NCBI RefSeq assembly: GCF_014193895.1
Contig: NZ_BLZR01000001.1
Span: 806,001-870,000, forward strand
Direction: 5' to 3'
Source of the DNA: Clostridium fungisolvens
GTDB lineage: Bacteria; Bacillota; Clostridia; Clostridiales; Clostridiaceae
DNA length: 64,000 nucleotides
Position numbers and translations under genes: made by a program. The notes below the pieces were generated by a model. The model did not search any database. It had not been told where the DNA came from and worked only from the letters and a program-made list of their open reading frames with translations. Within the stretch, counting starts at the first letter, position 1. Every line of letters starts with the position of its first letter. Of the stretch, positions 8,026-16,712 are shown piece after piece.

Positions 8026-9081
8026 TTATTTATTGCTATACATCTTATCATAATAATTTTTATAGTCGCCGGAAGTAACATTTTCTATCCATTGTCTATT
8101 ATCTAAATACCACTGAATAGTCTTAACGATACCAACTTCAAAAGTAGTCTCAGGATACCAGCCTAGATCTTCTTTTATCTTATCTGGTGCTATACCATAT
8201 CTTCTATCATGACCTTTTCTGTCTTCTACATATTTTATTAGGTCTTCCGTTACAGTGTTATCAACATGTTCATGTATATAGGCTATGACAGTTTTGACTA
8301 TTTGAATGTTAGTTCTTTCGTTATGCCCGCCAACATTATATACTTCGCCGATTCTTCCATCTTTAATAACCATATCTATAGCCTTACAATGGTCTTCTAC
8401 ATAAAGCCAATCTCTTATATTTAATCCATCGCCATAAACAGGTAAATCCTTATGGTTTAAGCAGTTGTTAATAAGTAGCGGTATTAATTTTTCTGGGAAG
8501 TGATATGGTCCGTAGTTATTTGAACACCTTGTTATAGTTACAGGCATATTGTAGGTATCAAAATAAGCTTTTACCATAAAGTCAGCTCCAGCCTTGCTTG
8601 ATGAATATGGACTATGAGGATCAAGTGGAGTTGTTTCCATGAAGTAGCCTGTTTCTCCAAGTGAACCATATACTTCATCAGTAGATACTTGATGATATCT
8701 TACTCCTTCCTTCCATCCGTTTTCTCTTTCCCATGCGTTTTTAGCGCAATTTAGTAGATTTACTGTCCCTAAAACATTTGTCTGTGCAAATATTTCTGGT
8801 TCCTTTATGCTTCGATCAACGTGTGATTCTGCAGCAAAGTTAACAACATAATCTATATCATATTTTTCAAAAAGTGATGTAACTAACTCCTTATCGCAAA
8901 TATCTCCTTGAACAAATATATGACTAGGATTTCCTTGAACATCCTTTAGGTTTTCGAGATTACCGGCATAAGTTAGTTTATCTAAATTAATAATTGTTAT
9001 GTCACTATATTTTTTGAGCATGTAAAGAACGAAATTTGAGCCTATAAATCCAGCTCCACCAGTTACTAAATAAGTTTTCAT
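8026..9081 (-). CDS. rfbB: dTDP-glucose 4,6-dehydratase
   Basis: 351 residues from the ATG beginning MKTYLVTGGAGFIGSNF. An in-frame ATG seven codons further upstream overlaps the ribosome site GAGAGGAG and is unlikely to be used. It makes dTDP-4-keto-6-deoxyglucose, the precursor of dTDP-rhamnose and other deoxysugars. Landmarks are the Rossmann GGAGFIG, 'VVNFAAESHVDRSI', the catalytic STDEVYG and YSSSKAG (Tyr-x3-Lys), and 'RCSNNYGPYHFPEKLIP', which is close to diagnostic. The other rml genes (A, C, D) are not adjacent, which is unusual. The operon may be split or the product used in a single glycosylation pathway. Confidence 0.95.
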   Translation of the reverse strand: MKTYLVTGGAGFIGSNFVLYMLKKYSDITIINLDKLTYAGNLENLKDVQGNPSHIFVQGDICDKELVTSLFEKYDIDYVVNFAAESHVDRSIKEPEIFAQTNVLGTVNLLNCAKNAWERENGWKEGVRYHQVSTDEVYGSLGETGYFMETTPLDPHSPYSSSKAGADFMVKAYFDTYNMPVTITRCSNNYGPYHFPEKLIPLLINNCLNHKDLPVYGDGLNIRDWLYVEDHCKAIDMVIKDGRIGEVYNVGGHNERTNIQIVKTVIAYIHEHVDNTVTEDLIKYVEDRKGHDRRYGIAPDKIKEDLGWYPETTFEVGIVKTIQWYLDNRQWIENVTSGDYKNYYDKMYSNK

Positions 9082-9175
9082 AATAAGTTTTTCTCCTCTC
9101 AATATATCTATTTAAAAATTATCCGGATAAAGTTTTTCGAAGTTAAAATAAGCCTAGTCTATAAATATTTTGTCA

Positions 9176-10375
9176 TTACTTCTTGCATACAAACAACCCA
9201 GCATATTTTGATACTTTAAATATGCCTGTTTTTTCAACTTTTGCTTTAACATATTTCTCAAACTCATCATATCTACCAGCTAATATTTCATGCTGATTCC
9301 CATGACAAGATAATATATAATCCAATAAAGGTTTGTATTGATCTATAATTAATTTATCTTCATAGATAAGTTTCTCCATAGTAGGAAAGTAATCTGTAAG
9401 CTGTGCTTCTCCATTTTCTAATCCAAAGATCTCTTCCAAATGTACTTCAGATAAAGATATTCTACTATCAAAACTTTTCGTAAGAGTTTCAATTTCTTTC
9501 ATATGCTTTAAGCCATATGTACTGCAATAAAAGCAGCCGTCTTTTTTTAATACTCTTTTTATCTCTGAAAAAGCCTGTTTTCTATCTTTAACATAAAAAA
9601 TCATATGATTTGCAACTATCTTATCAAAACTTTCATCTTCATAAGGTAAGTTAACACAATCTACAATATGAAACTTCAGATTAGCTTTCAATTCTTTAAG
9701 ATTTTCTTTACTGTCATTAAGCATTCCATTGGAAATGTCGGATAATATTATTTCTGAGTTATCAGGAATTTTGCCCTGAGACTTTTTCCAAAGTTGCCCA
9801 TCACCACAACCTATCTCAAGAACTTTATCGTTCTCAGAAACACCTATTATGTCAAATATCCAATTGAACCAACCATATTCATTTACACTAAACTTGTCAT
9901 GAAGATTTATTCTTACTTTTAAGTTTCTAGAATCCTTATATTGGGTTGATAAATCCTTCTCCATATTTGTAACATGTATGATGTCAACTATCTTGCTCCA
10001 ATCAGGATCATCTTCTTCAACAACCTTTTTTGCCTCAATAATTGATTTTTCTATAAGCTCTAGATGGTTGATTTTATTTCTTACCATTTCTAGCTGTAAA
10101 TCTAGTGAACTTTTTAAACTATCAATTCCAGAAGCATCTGCAATAACTAAAGCCGCAATATCCTCTAAGGAAAAACCTAAATATTTTAGGGTTAATATTA
10201 CTTGAAGCTTTGCAAAGTCTTCATCAGTATATAGCCTATATCCAGCTTCACTAAGGCTTGATGGCTTTAGTAGTCCTTTGTTATCATAAAATCTTATAGT
10301 TCTTATGGTGACTCCTGCCTTTTTAGCAAATTCACCTGCCGTGTAAAAATGTTTATCTCTCATAATATTTATCAC
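9176..10375 (-). CDS. MerR-family regulator fused to a class I SAM-dependent methyltransferase
   Basis: 399 residues. Residues ~9-75 are a MerR winged helix ('FYTAGEFAKKAGVTIRTIRFYD') with the following coiled-coil helix to about residue 130. The rest is a class I methyltransferase: motif I VLEIGCGDGQLW (about 185), motif II 'EIILSDISNGML', motif III 'IVDCVNLPYEDESFDKIVANHMIFYV'. In MerR proteins the C-terminal domain is the ligand sensor; here it is a whole enzyme fold. It may sense SAM or a methyl acceptor, or modify a drug that also activates the promoter. Its own promoter has the 19-bp spacer typical of MerR control. It is monocistronic. Confidence 0.88.
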   Translation of the reverse strand: MINIMRDKHFYTAGEFAKKAGVTIRTIRFYDNKGLLKPSSLSEAGYRLYTDEDFAKLQVILTLKYLGFSLEDIAALVIADASGIDSLKSSLDLQLEMVRNKINHLELIEKSIIEAKKVVEEDDPDWSKIVDIIHVTNMEKDLSTQYKDSRNLKVRINLHDKFSVNEYGWFNWIFDIIGVSENDKVLEIGCGDGQLWKKSQGKIPDNSEIILSDISNGMLNDSKENLKELKANLKFHIVDCVNLPYEDESFDKIVANHMIFYVKDRKQAFSEIKRVLKKDGCFYCSTYGLKHMKEIETLTKSFDSRISLSEVHLEEIFGLENGEAQLTDYFPTMEKLIYEDKLIIDQYKPLLDYILSCHGNQHEILAGRYDEFEKYVKAKVEKTGIFKVSKYAGLFVCKK

Positions 10376-10383
10376 CCAACTTA

Positions 10384-10414
10384 ATTATAATCGGTTACCT
10401 TAGGTAAGGGTCAA
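10384..10414 (-). promoter_or_regulatory. MerR-type promoter/operator with 19-bp spacer
   Basis: On the minus strand TTGACC (10409-10414) and TATAAT (10384-10389) are 19 bases apart. The dyad TTACCTAAGGTAA fills the spacer. Overlong spacers with a central dyad are the hallmark of promoters that MerR proteins activate by untwisting DNA. This strongly suggests autoregulation of the adjacent fusion gene. Confidence 0.85.
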
Positions 10415-10619
10415 TAGTTTAAATTTTTACTGTAAAAGAAAAATTTAAACTAAGACGTTGACAATTTTCAAAGAGGAAAATACAATTGTTGGTAATATGA
10501 AAATAGTGGAAAAGAAGGTAGCTGTTTAAGAAGCAAACAGAAAGGGAAGGCTTTAGAAAAATGCTGTACCTTATGGTGAAAACTTAGTAGAGATATTTTA
10601 TTAAAAGGGAGTGATATTT

Positions 10620-11108
10620 ATGGAAGATAAAATCTTATGTATTCTAGCTCAATATGACGAAGAAACACAACAAAAACTAAAAGATATACAACAGGTATTA
10701 CTTGAAAATGGTTTTGTAGGAAGACAAACAGCGGATGTCCCTTATCACATGACCCTTGGGACATTTAAACTATCTGAAGAGGAAAGTCTTAGAGAAAAAG
10801 TAAAAGAAGTATCTAAAAATTTTAGAGGCTTTGATATAAGACTAAATAATATTGGATTGTTTGGACTTGATGTGTTGTTTATAGCGCCTTTAGTAAATTA
10901 TGAGCTTCTAAATTTGCAGAAGTTTTGCAGTGATGATAATGAGTGGACAGCCCATACAACACTATTGATTGATGATCATGAAGTGATTCATAAAGCATTA
11001 CCAATTGTGGCAGAGAAGTTTAAAAGTTTTGTAGGTAGGGTAGAGTCTATAAGTTTATATGAATTTTGGCCAACTCGTTTAATTTTAGAGGAAAATCTTA
11101 AGATATAA
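10620..11108 (+). CDS. 2H phosphoesterase superfamily protein (2'-5' RNA ligase-like)
   Basis: 162 residues from ATG 10620. A GTG nine bases earlier overlaps the ribosome site GGGAGTG and is rejected. The two catalytic His-x-Thr motifs are present: HMTLGTF (about 45) and HTTLLI (about 116). Members hydrolyse cyclic phosphodiesters (2',3'-cyclic phosphates) or act on small nucleotides. Compact bacterial forms like this are usually uncharacterised YjcG/LigT-type. It stands alone, upstream of a terminator. Confidence 0.75.
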   Translation: MEDKILCILAQYDEETQQKLKDIQQVLLENGFVGRQTADVPYHMTLGTFKLSEEESLREKVKEVSKNFRGFDIRLNNIGLFGLDVLFIAPLVNYELLNLQKFCSDDNEWTAHTTLLIDDHEVIHKALPIVAEKFKSFVGRVESISLYEFWPTRLILEENLKI

Positions 11109-11115
11109 ATATCAT

Positions 11116-11160
11116 TGAAAAGAGGTGGAAGAACTTATTTCTTTTACCTCTTTTCATTTT
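11116..11160 (+). terminator. Terminator after the 2H phosphoesterase
   Basis: TGAAAAGAGGT (11116-11126) pairs with ACCTCTTTTCA (11146-11156), followed by TTTTAT. Confidence 0.75.
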
Positions 11161-11203
11161 ATAAACTAAAGATAAACAATAATTTAATAAAAATGTAAGA
11201 TTA

Positions 11204-11249
11204 TTTTAATCTGAATTTAATCTACATTGTACACAATGATTAATGTAGA
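11204..11249 (+). promoter_or_regulatory. OmpR-family-like direct-repeat operator plus nested palindromes
   Basis: TTTAATC occurs at 11205-11211 and 11216-11222, an 11-bp (one helical turn) direct repeat typical of OmpR/PhoB-class response regulators. The 18-mer TTTTAATCTGAATTTAAT (11204-11221) recurs exactly at 14586-14603 before the PAP2 genes. Just downstream, TCTACATT/AATGTAGA (11221-11249) encloses CATTGTACACAATG. This is about 100 bases before the secreted-protein start. No two-component genes of this class are in the window. Confidence 0.6.
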
Positions 11250-11321
11250 AATGCTTGCATTTTAAATTTGATAAAGAGTTGAAAAACTTTTTAAATATAT
11301 AGATGATGGAGGTTTGAGAAT

Positions 11322-12191
11322 ATGAAAAAGAAAAATATTGCAATGCTTACTAGTTTGGCCTTAGGAGGTACTTTGTTATTTGGAACGGCTCTAGTAAATG
11401 CATCACAATTGTCAGGTTATGAAACATATAAAGGGGCTGTTATGGATACTAAAAACTTGAAAAATGAAACAGCTGCTCTAAAGGTTTCAATAACTGATAA
11501 CGGAACTACTCTTGCAGATTTAACTGAAAACTTGAAACAAAATCAAGGAGCTAATGCAATGAGTAGCATTACTACAATAAAAACAGCCAACACTACTAAA
11601 ACTATTAGTAATTACCTACAAGATGGAAAGCGTGTACAAAAGTCAAGTGACAGTAGTGATTACCTAGTTTCAGGTACTGGAAATAAAAAATTCCAGAAGA
11701 AAGAAAAAACTGAAAATCCTCAGGTAGTACAGGGAGTAGGAGTAATAATTGATACCCTTGTAGGAAGCATGAAGGATGGAGTAACTGCAAGTGCCAATGG
11801 GGATGGGACAAAAAAGGTTAATATACAATTGAGTGATAGCCAGGTGACTCCATTGGTAAATGCATTAGTTTCAATTGCTATGGCAAAGGATAGTAATGAA
11901 TTTGCAGATAAAAATGAAAAGGCTGACATGAAGAATCTTAAAAATGTAATTCCACAGCTTCAAAGTGATGTAAAGGTAGTAAGTGTTAATTCTACAGCTG
12001 ATATTAGTAAGGATGATACAATTGCAGATCAAACTGCTAAGATTGTTATATCAGGAAAAGATGCAGCTGGAAAAGTTCATACTATTGAAATTAACGCTAA
12101 TATGGAACTTTCAAACATAAACAGCACCACTCCAGATAAAGTAGATTTAACTGGTAAGCAAGTTAAGACTATGGAAAATAAGTTTAGATAA
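11322..12191 (+). CDS. Secreted protein of unknown function, first gene of an ABC exporter operon
   Basis: 289 residues with a Sec signal peptide (MKKKN, hydrophobic core, likely cleavage after LVNAS, about residue 28). The mature protein is rich in Lys, Asn, Thr and Asp and has no cysteines and no transmembrane segment, so it is probably released or wall-associated. Its repeated beta-like segments ('TAALKVSITDNGTTLADL', 'KVNIQLSDSQVTPLVNALVS') recall the extracytoplasmic proteins encoded next to YheH/BcrA-type exporters, but I cannot assign a family. It is preceded by GGAGG and by a two-component-type operator, and lies 92 bases before the ABC ATPase. It probably belongs to an envelope-stress response. 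Confidence 0.75.
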   Translation: MKKKNIAMLTSLALGGTLLFGTALVNASQLSGYETYKGAVMDTKNLKNETAALKVSITDNGTTLADLTENLKQNQGANAMSSITTIKTANTTKTISNYLQDGKRVQKSSDSSDYLVSGTGNKKFQKKEKTENPQVVQGVGVIIDTLVGSMKDGVTASANGDGTKKVNIQLSDSQVTPLVNALVSIAMAKDSNEFADKNEKADMKNLKNVIPQLQSDVKVVSVNSTADISKDDTIADQTAKIVISGKDAAGKVHTIEINANMELSNINSTTPDKVDLTGKQVKTMENKFR

Positions 12192-12283
12192 GCTTAAGAT
12201 CAATTAAAATAAGTGTGAAGGGTTGATAACATACATATATGGAACTCAATCTTTCACATAACTGTTTGTTGAAGGAGAAATAT

Positions 12284-13015
12284 ATGGAGAAGGTTTTAGA
12301 AGTAAGTGGCTTAACCAAAATCTATAACAATGGCAGAGGCGTGAAAAACATTAGCTTTCAAGTGGCTAAAGGAGAAATATTTGGCTTTCTTGGTCCAAAC
12401 GGAGCGGGTAAAACAACTGTAATGAAATCAATTGTTGGATTAAATAATTTTCAAAGTGGAGAGGTCAGAATAATGGGATTTGACCTGAAAAATCAGTTTG
12501 AAGAAGCTTTAAGAGCAGTTGGCTCAATAATTGAAACAGCCGACGCCTATGAATATATGTCTGCATATAACAATTTAAAAATGGTAGGAAGATTTTATGG
12601 TGGTATAAAGGAATCAGATATTGATAACATTCTTGAAGTAGTCAAACTTAAAGAGCACAAAAATGAAAAAGTTAGTAAGTTTTCATTAGGAATGAAACAA
12701 AGATTGTCTCTAGCTATGGCACTTTTATCTGAACCTGATTTGGTTATATTGGATGAACCTACAAATGGACTTGATATAGAAGGAACGGTTCAAATGAGGA
12801 ACATGATAATGGAACTTGCTAAAGAAAAAAATATGACATTTTTTATTTCAAGCCATTTGATTCATGAAGTAGAGCTTATGTGTGATAAAGTAGCTATAAT
12901 TCATAATGGAGAGCTTATAAATAATGGAGTTTCAATGAAAGATATAAAAGAAAAATATAAAAATCTAGAAGATTTTTATATGAATGTAGTCAATGGGAGG
13001 GATAAAGTTGAGTAA
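12284..13015 (+). CDS. ABC transporter ATP-binding protein (BcrA-like exporter)
   Basis: 243 residues from ATG 12284, which has GAAGGAG seven bases upstream; an in-frame upstream ATG at 12239 has none. Walker A GPNGAGKTT, Q-loop region, signature 'FSLGMKQRLSLAMAL', Walker B DLVILDEPTNGLD and the switch His in 'FFISSHLIHEV' are all intact. The arrangement with a single small permease matches bacitracin/lantibiotic-type or natA-like exporters. Its stop overlaps the permease start, which indicates translational coupling. Confidence 0.93.
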   Translation: MEKVLEVSGLTKIYNNGRGVKNISFQVAKGEIFGFLGPNGAGKTTVMKSIVGLNNFQSGEVRIMGFDLKNQFEEALRAVGSIIETADAYEYMSAYNNLKMVGRFYGGIKESDIDNILEVVKLKEHKNEKVSKFSLGMKQRLSLAMALLSEPDLVILDEPTNGLDIEGTVQMRNMIMELAKEKNMTFFISSHLIHEVELMCDKVAIIHNGELINNGVSMKDIKEKYKNLEDFYMNVVNGRDKVE

Positions 13016-13754
13016 TCTAGGAGCAAACATAATTAATGAAATTCAGAAGCTTTTTTTAAAAAAGAGAACTGTGATATTTTTAATTGTTACTGCATTAATT
13101 AGTTTTTTATCAGCTTTCTTTATCTCAGCGATTCAATCAAAATTAGTATTTATATCATTAACGGCTGAAAGCTTCCCTTTGATAATTTTAAGTATTATTA
13201 CAAATGCATTTATCCCTTTATTTATTTTTATGCTGGCAGCAGAAGTTTTTTCCGGTGAAACTGCAGATAAAACTATGAAATTAGTTATTACTAGACCAAT
13301 TAGCAGATTTAAGATATTCCTTTCTAAAAATATTGCTATTGCTGTATATGTAGTTATAAACTTAGTTGCAGTTTTATTTGTAACGTTATTGGCGGTAGCT
13401 GTATTTAGATTTAGTAGTATAGGTAATGTGCCACATATAATATTCAGCTATATTATAGATATAGTACCTGCATTAGTATTAGTGACTTTTGCTTCTTGTG
13501 TTGTTCAATTTTTTAAAAGTAGCAATGGTGCCCTTATTAGCTGCATTCTAACTTTTATTGGTATTAAAGTATTAGCAGTATTTATTAAAGGCGTTAACAA
13601 TTCTGTTTTCACAACTTATTTGAACTGGTATACACAGTGGTCTACTGGTGGAGCGAAGCTTTTAACTCATATAAACTTGTTATTTATGCTAATTGCATAC
13701 GGAATAATATTTTTTACATGTGGATTTTATTTATTTGATAAGAAAGAATTTTAG
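13008..13754 (+). CDS. ABC transporter permease (ABC-2 type)
   Basis: About 248 residues with six predicted membrane helices. The preferred start is TTG at 13008 because GGGAGGG lies immediately upstream at the right distance; the in-frame ATG at 12993 is inside that ribosome site. It contains 'AAEVFSGETADKTMKLVITRPISRFKIFLSKN', the typical cytoplasmic motif of ABC-2 permeases that lies before helix 3. It overlaps the ATPase gene and is followed 19 bases later by dedA. It likely exports a peptide, lipid or antibiotic-like molecule; the substrate is unknown. Confidence 0.88.
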   Translation: MSNLGANIINEIQKLFLKKRTVIFLIVTALISFLSAFFISAIQSKLVFISLTAESFPLIILSIITNAFIPLFIFMLAAEVFSGETADKTMKLVITRPISRFKIFLSKNIAIAVYVVINLVAVLFVTLLAVAVFRFSSIGNVPHIIFSYIIDIVPALVLVTFASCVVQFFKSSNGALISCILTFIGIKVLAVFIKGVNNSVFTTYLNWYTQWSTGGAKLLTHINLLFMLIAYGIIFFTCGFYLFDKKEF

Positions 13755-13773
13755 AAATTAGAAGGAGTTAGAA

Positions 13774-14397
13774 ATGGTAGAAGCGATAGTAAACTGGGCG
13801 GTTTTTGTTTTGGGAAAACTAGGGTACTTTGGTGTATTCTCATTGATGGCCTTAGAAAGTGCATGTATCCCTATTCCAAGTGAAGCAATTTTACCTTTTG
13901 GTGGGTACCTAGCATCATCTGCTTATAATGGGCAGAGATTAAATCTTTTGTTGGTTATAGTGATTGGTACTTTAGGTGGAACCTTCGGATCAGTTTTTAT
14001 GTATTATATAGCAGCTAAAGGAGGAAGACCATTAGTTGAAAAGTATGCTGAAAAATTAAGATTGTCAAAGGCTCATCTTGAAATGAGTGATAGATATTTT
14101 GAAAAGTATGGAGAAAAAATAGCTTTTTTCTCAAGATTACTTCCAATTATAAGGACGTTTATATCATTACCAGCAGGAATAAGCAAGATGAATTTTAAAA
14201 AGTTTGTTGCGTATACATTCCTAGGATCATTAATTTGGAGCATATTACTTGGATATGCTGGCTTTGCAATGGGAGAAAATTGGACTAAAATCCGTACATT
14301 ACTTCATTTTGTAGATTATATCGTTGTGGCAGCAGTAATTGGGGGAATAGGTTATGTTTTTATTAAGAAAAGAAGAAAAGCGGTTGAAGAAAATTAA
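13774..14397 (+). CDS. DedA-family membrane protein
   Basis: 207 residues with about five membrane helices. Family signatures: 'ALESACIPIPSEAILPFGGYLA' (E-x-P-x-P-S-E) near the start and 'FFSRLLPIIRTFISLPAGISKMN' (the F/G-R-x-x-P-x-x-R-T motif) near residue 130. DedA proteins include the flippases that return undecaprenyl phosphate to the inner leaflet. That fits the two PAP2 phosphatases 360 bases downstream, which could generate that lipid. It closes the exporter operon (19-base gap). Confidence 0.93.
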   Translation: MVEAIVNWAVFVLGKLGYFGVFSLMALESACIPIPSEAILPFGGYLASSAYNGQRLNLLLVIVIGTLGGTFGSVFMYYIAAKGGRPLVEKYAEKLRLSKAHLEMSDRYFEKYGEKIAFFSRLLPIIRTFISLPAGISKMNFKKFVAYTFLGSLIWSILLGYAGFAMGENWTKIRTLLHFVDYIVVAAVIGGIGYVFIKKRRKAVEEN

Positions 14398-14523
14398 TAA
14401 TTTGATTTTAAAATATGTTTTGTAAATTATTTTAAAAATTACATATTATAAAAGGTACAAAGTATTAATTCCAACACGGTGCTTTAACAGCGCCTGTATT
14501 TAAAACATAAATCTAATTATCTT

Positions 14524-14563
14524 ACCCTAAGAGTCTATTATTTAGATTCTAAGGGTTTTATTC
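14524..14563 (+). terminator. Terminator after dedA
   Basis: ACCCTAAGAGTCTA (14524-14537) pairs with TAGATTCTAAGGGT, followed by TTTATTCTTTT. Confidence 0.75.
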
Positions 14564-14585
14564 TTTTATAAAGCTAAAATCCTAA

Positions 14586-14604
14586 TTTTAATCTGAATTT
14601 AATG
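14586..14604 (+). promoter_or_regulatory. Second copy of the 11-bp-spaced direct-repeat operator
   Basis: TTTTAATCTGAATTTAAT is identical to 11204-11221, with half-sites TTTAATC (14587) and TTTAATG (14598) 11 bp apart. It lies about 160 bases before the first PAP2 gene. This suggests co-regulation of the exporter/DedA operon and the PAP2 pair by one response regulator. The rest of 14398-14760 shows only the terminator and the sequence CGGTGCTTTAACAGCG near 14477, which has a close relative near 29239. Confidence 0.6.
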
Positions 14605-14760
14605 CTATTCTCAGATTCTTTTAATATTAAAATGATAATATAAAAATGTATTATTAATGAATTTTACAGCATAAGTATTGGGAAAGGGACAAGCTGAAGA
14701 TTACGATTTGACACTTCTTAAATGTTGCTATACATCTTATAAGTAGAATGAGGTGATTAT

Positions 14761-15336
14761 ATGTATTTAAGCATCTTGAAGAAAATAAATGTTTTTGATA
14801 ATTATATTTTGTTATCAGTGAAAAGATATTTACAAAACAAATATTTTGATAGAGTAATGACTTTAATAACTAGCATGGGAAATTTAGGTGCCATTTGGGT
14901 TGTTATAGCTTTAGTTTTAATTTTAAATAGGGATTACACGATGATTGGAGATACGGTTATACTAACATTAATTATAAGTACAATCATTGGAGAAGGACTG
15001 ATAAAGCATCTGGTAAGACGTATTAGACCATGTAATTTTTACAAAAATATAAATATGCTGATAACTAGACCGGATTCTTATTCCTTTCCATCAGGGCATA
15101 CTTTATCTTCTTTTGCCGTTGCAGAAGTATTATCAACATACTTTAGTGAATATAAGCTGCTATTCATTGGAATTGCATTTTTGATCGCATTATCAAGAAT
15201 ATATTTATATGTTCATTATCCAACTGATGTCATAGCTGGAATAATAATTGGAACATTATGTTGTAAATTAGTATTTGTAATCTTAAATGAAGTAGATTTA
15301 GCTGATATTACTGGATTTATACAAAGTTTGATATAG
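14761..15336 (+). CDS. PAP2-family membrane phosphatase
   Basis: 191 residues, about six membrane segments. All three acid-phosphatase motifs are present: KHLVRRIRPCN (K-x6-R-P-like), YSFPSGHTLSS (PSGH) and SRIYLYVHYPTDVIAG (S-R-x5-H-x3-D). Such enzymes dephosphorylate lipid pyrophosphates such as undecaprenyl pyrophosphate, or phosphatidylglycerol phosphate and phosphatidic acid. The ATG at 14761 follows GAGGTG. A second PAP2 gene follows after 16 bases, so the two are co-transcribed. Confidence 0.9.
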   Translation: MYLSILKKINVFDNYILLSVKRYLQNKYFDRVMTLITSMGNLGAIWVVIALVLILNRDYTMIGDTVILTLIISTIIGEGLIKHLVRRIRPCNFYKNINMLITRPDSYSFPSGHTLSSFAVAEVLSTYFSEYKLLFIGIAFLIALSRIYLYVHYPTDVIAGIIIGTLCCKLVFVILNEVDLADITGFIQSLI

Positions 15337-15352
15337 AAGGGAATAACTGAAG

Positions 15353-15916
15353 ATGAATATGGATTTTTTTAGATTGATAAATAATTTAGCAAATAAAAAC
15401 GTAGTTATGGATAAAATAATGATTTTCTTTTCAAAAGATGTACCTTATATTTTTATGGCAATAACCGCCATAGTGTTTTTCGTAGGAATTATAAATAAAA
15501 AAGATGAGTATAGAAAAATTGCCTTTAATACCTTCCTCATTACACTAATTAATTTAATAATTAGTTTTATAATTGGAAACATATATTACGTTAATAGGCC
15601 TTTTGTTAATAACAAAGTGAATTTATTAATGACTCACCCAGCAGATGCATCTTTTCCAAGTGACCATGCAACTGGAACAATGAGCATAGCATTAGGACTT
15701 AGAAGATATAATAAGATGCTTAGCATAATATTAATGGTACTTTCATTAATCGTAGGGTTTTCGAGAATATATGTAGGGCATCACTATCCTTTAGATATAA
15801 TTGGTGCATACATTATTGTTGCTATAACAGGACATATTTATGATTTGAAATTAAGAGATAAAGTTAATAGATTGTATGATGTAGTAGAGAAAAAAATAGT
15901 AGCTATCCGTTTATAA
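15353..15916 (+). CDS. PAP2-family phosphatase, BcrC-like undecaprenyl-diphosphatase candidate
   Basis: 187 residues with about five membrane helices and the motifs 'VNRPF', DASFPSDHATGT and FSRIYVGHHYPLDIIGA. The 'PSDHAT' variant in motif 2 is the form seen in BcrC/YbjG-type undecaprenyl pyrophosphate phosphatases, which recycle the peptidoglycan lipid carrier and give bacitracin tolerance. It is co-transcribed with the preceding PAP2 gene and shares a probable envelope-stress operator with the exporter/DedA operon. A hairpin terminator overlaps its stop codon. Confidence 0.9.
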   Translation: MNMDFFRLINNLANKNVVMDKIMIFFSKDVPYIFMAITAIVFFVGIINKKDEYRKIAFNTFLITLINLIISFIIGNIYYVNRPFVNNKVNLLMTHPADASFPSDHATGTMSIALGLRRYNKMLSIILMVLSLIVGFSRIYVGHHYPLDIIGAYIIVAITGHIYDLKLRDKVNRLYDVVEKKIVAIRL

Positions 15917-15932
15917 TGGATAGCTATTATTT
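15900..15932 (+). terminator. Terminator overlapping the PAP2 stop codon
   Basis: TAGCTATCC (15900-15908) pairs with GGATAGCTA (15918-15926), then TTATTTTT. The stem includes the last codons of the gene. Confidence 0.7.
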
Positions 15933-15959
15933 TTATGCTTTTATCTACAATTAATAAAA

Positions 15960-16712
15960 TCAGGCCTTCCAGCTACATGCAGTTTCTTCAAAAATATCGA
16001 TCAAAATGAATAGACCAAATCCTAATAGACTTAGTATTATTATCCCTGCATACATTTCGTTATAGTCAATTCTGCTCCAGGCATCTAGGATATAATACCC
16101 CATACCATACTGAGTTCCGTAACCTTCTGCAAAAAATAAGATAGACAGCGCAGTTCCTATTGAAAGTCGTACACTAGTAAGTAATTCTGGCAAAATTGCT
16201 GGTAAGGTTATATGGATGAATATTTGAAGCTTTGAAGCGCCAAGACTTCTTAGGGGATTGTAGGTTTCTGATGGAATGTTCAGAACTGAATCCCTAACTG
16301 CTACAATAATCTGAAATACAAGTATCAACACAATGATAAATATCTTTGATAAATCCCCTAGGCCAAATAACAGCATTACCACTGGAAGCAATGCTGTTTT
16401 TGGAATTGGATAAGTAAAGTAAACAAGGGGATTTAATATTTTATTCCATACCTTTGAGTAGGCCATAAGTAGACCAACTACAATCCCTATAAATAAGGAT
16501 ATGCTGAGTCCATATCCAACCCTGTATAGACTGACTAAAACATGTATATAAAGCTTTTCGCTGAATATGTTGCCAATGTTAAGATATACATCAGTAGGCT
16601 TTGGAAGTACCCTCATATGAATTATGGTTGCAAGAAGATACCACAGAAGGTTGAATAGCACAAAGCCTTGAACAAATAGCTTAATTTTCTTTAATGCCTT
16701 CATATTTTCCAT
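15960..16712 (-). CDS. ABC importer permease (SsuC/ThiX/TauC type)
   Basis: 250 residues, six membrane helices, with the permease EAA loop as 'NPLRSLGASKLQIFIHITLPAILPELLTSVRLSIG' typical of nitrate/sulfonate/taurine/thiamine-precursor importers. The first ATG overlaps the ATPase stop by 13 bases; a second ATG three codons on has similar spacing. It is the last gene of the ubiD-ubiA-ubiX-importer operon. Confidence 0.92.
   Translation of the reverse strand: MENMKALKKIKLFVQGFVLFNLLWYLLATIIHMRVLPKPTDVYLNIGNIFSEKLYIHVLVSLYRVGYGLSISLFIGIVVGLLMAYSKVWNKILNPLVYFTYPIPKTALLPVVMLLFGLGDLSKIFIIVLILVFQIIVAVRDSVLNIPSETYNPLRSLGASKLQIFIHITLPAILPELLTSVRLSIGTALSILFFAEGYGTQYGMGYYILDAWSRIDYNEMYAGIIILSLLGFGLFILIDIFEETACSWKA

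Noticed and set aside
14467..14494. CGGTGCTTTAACAGCG motif, with a close relative near 29236-29256, considered as a dispersed repeat
   Set aside because: Only ~16 bases shared, no dyad, and two occurrences are too few to call a family; mentioned only in the region notes.
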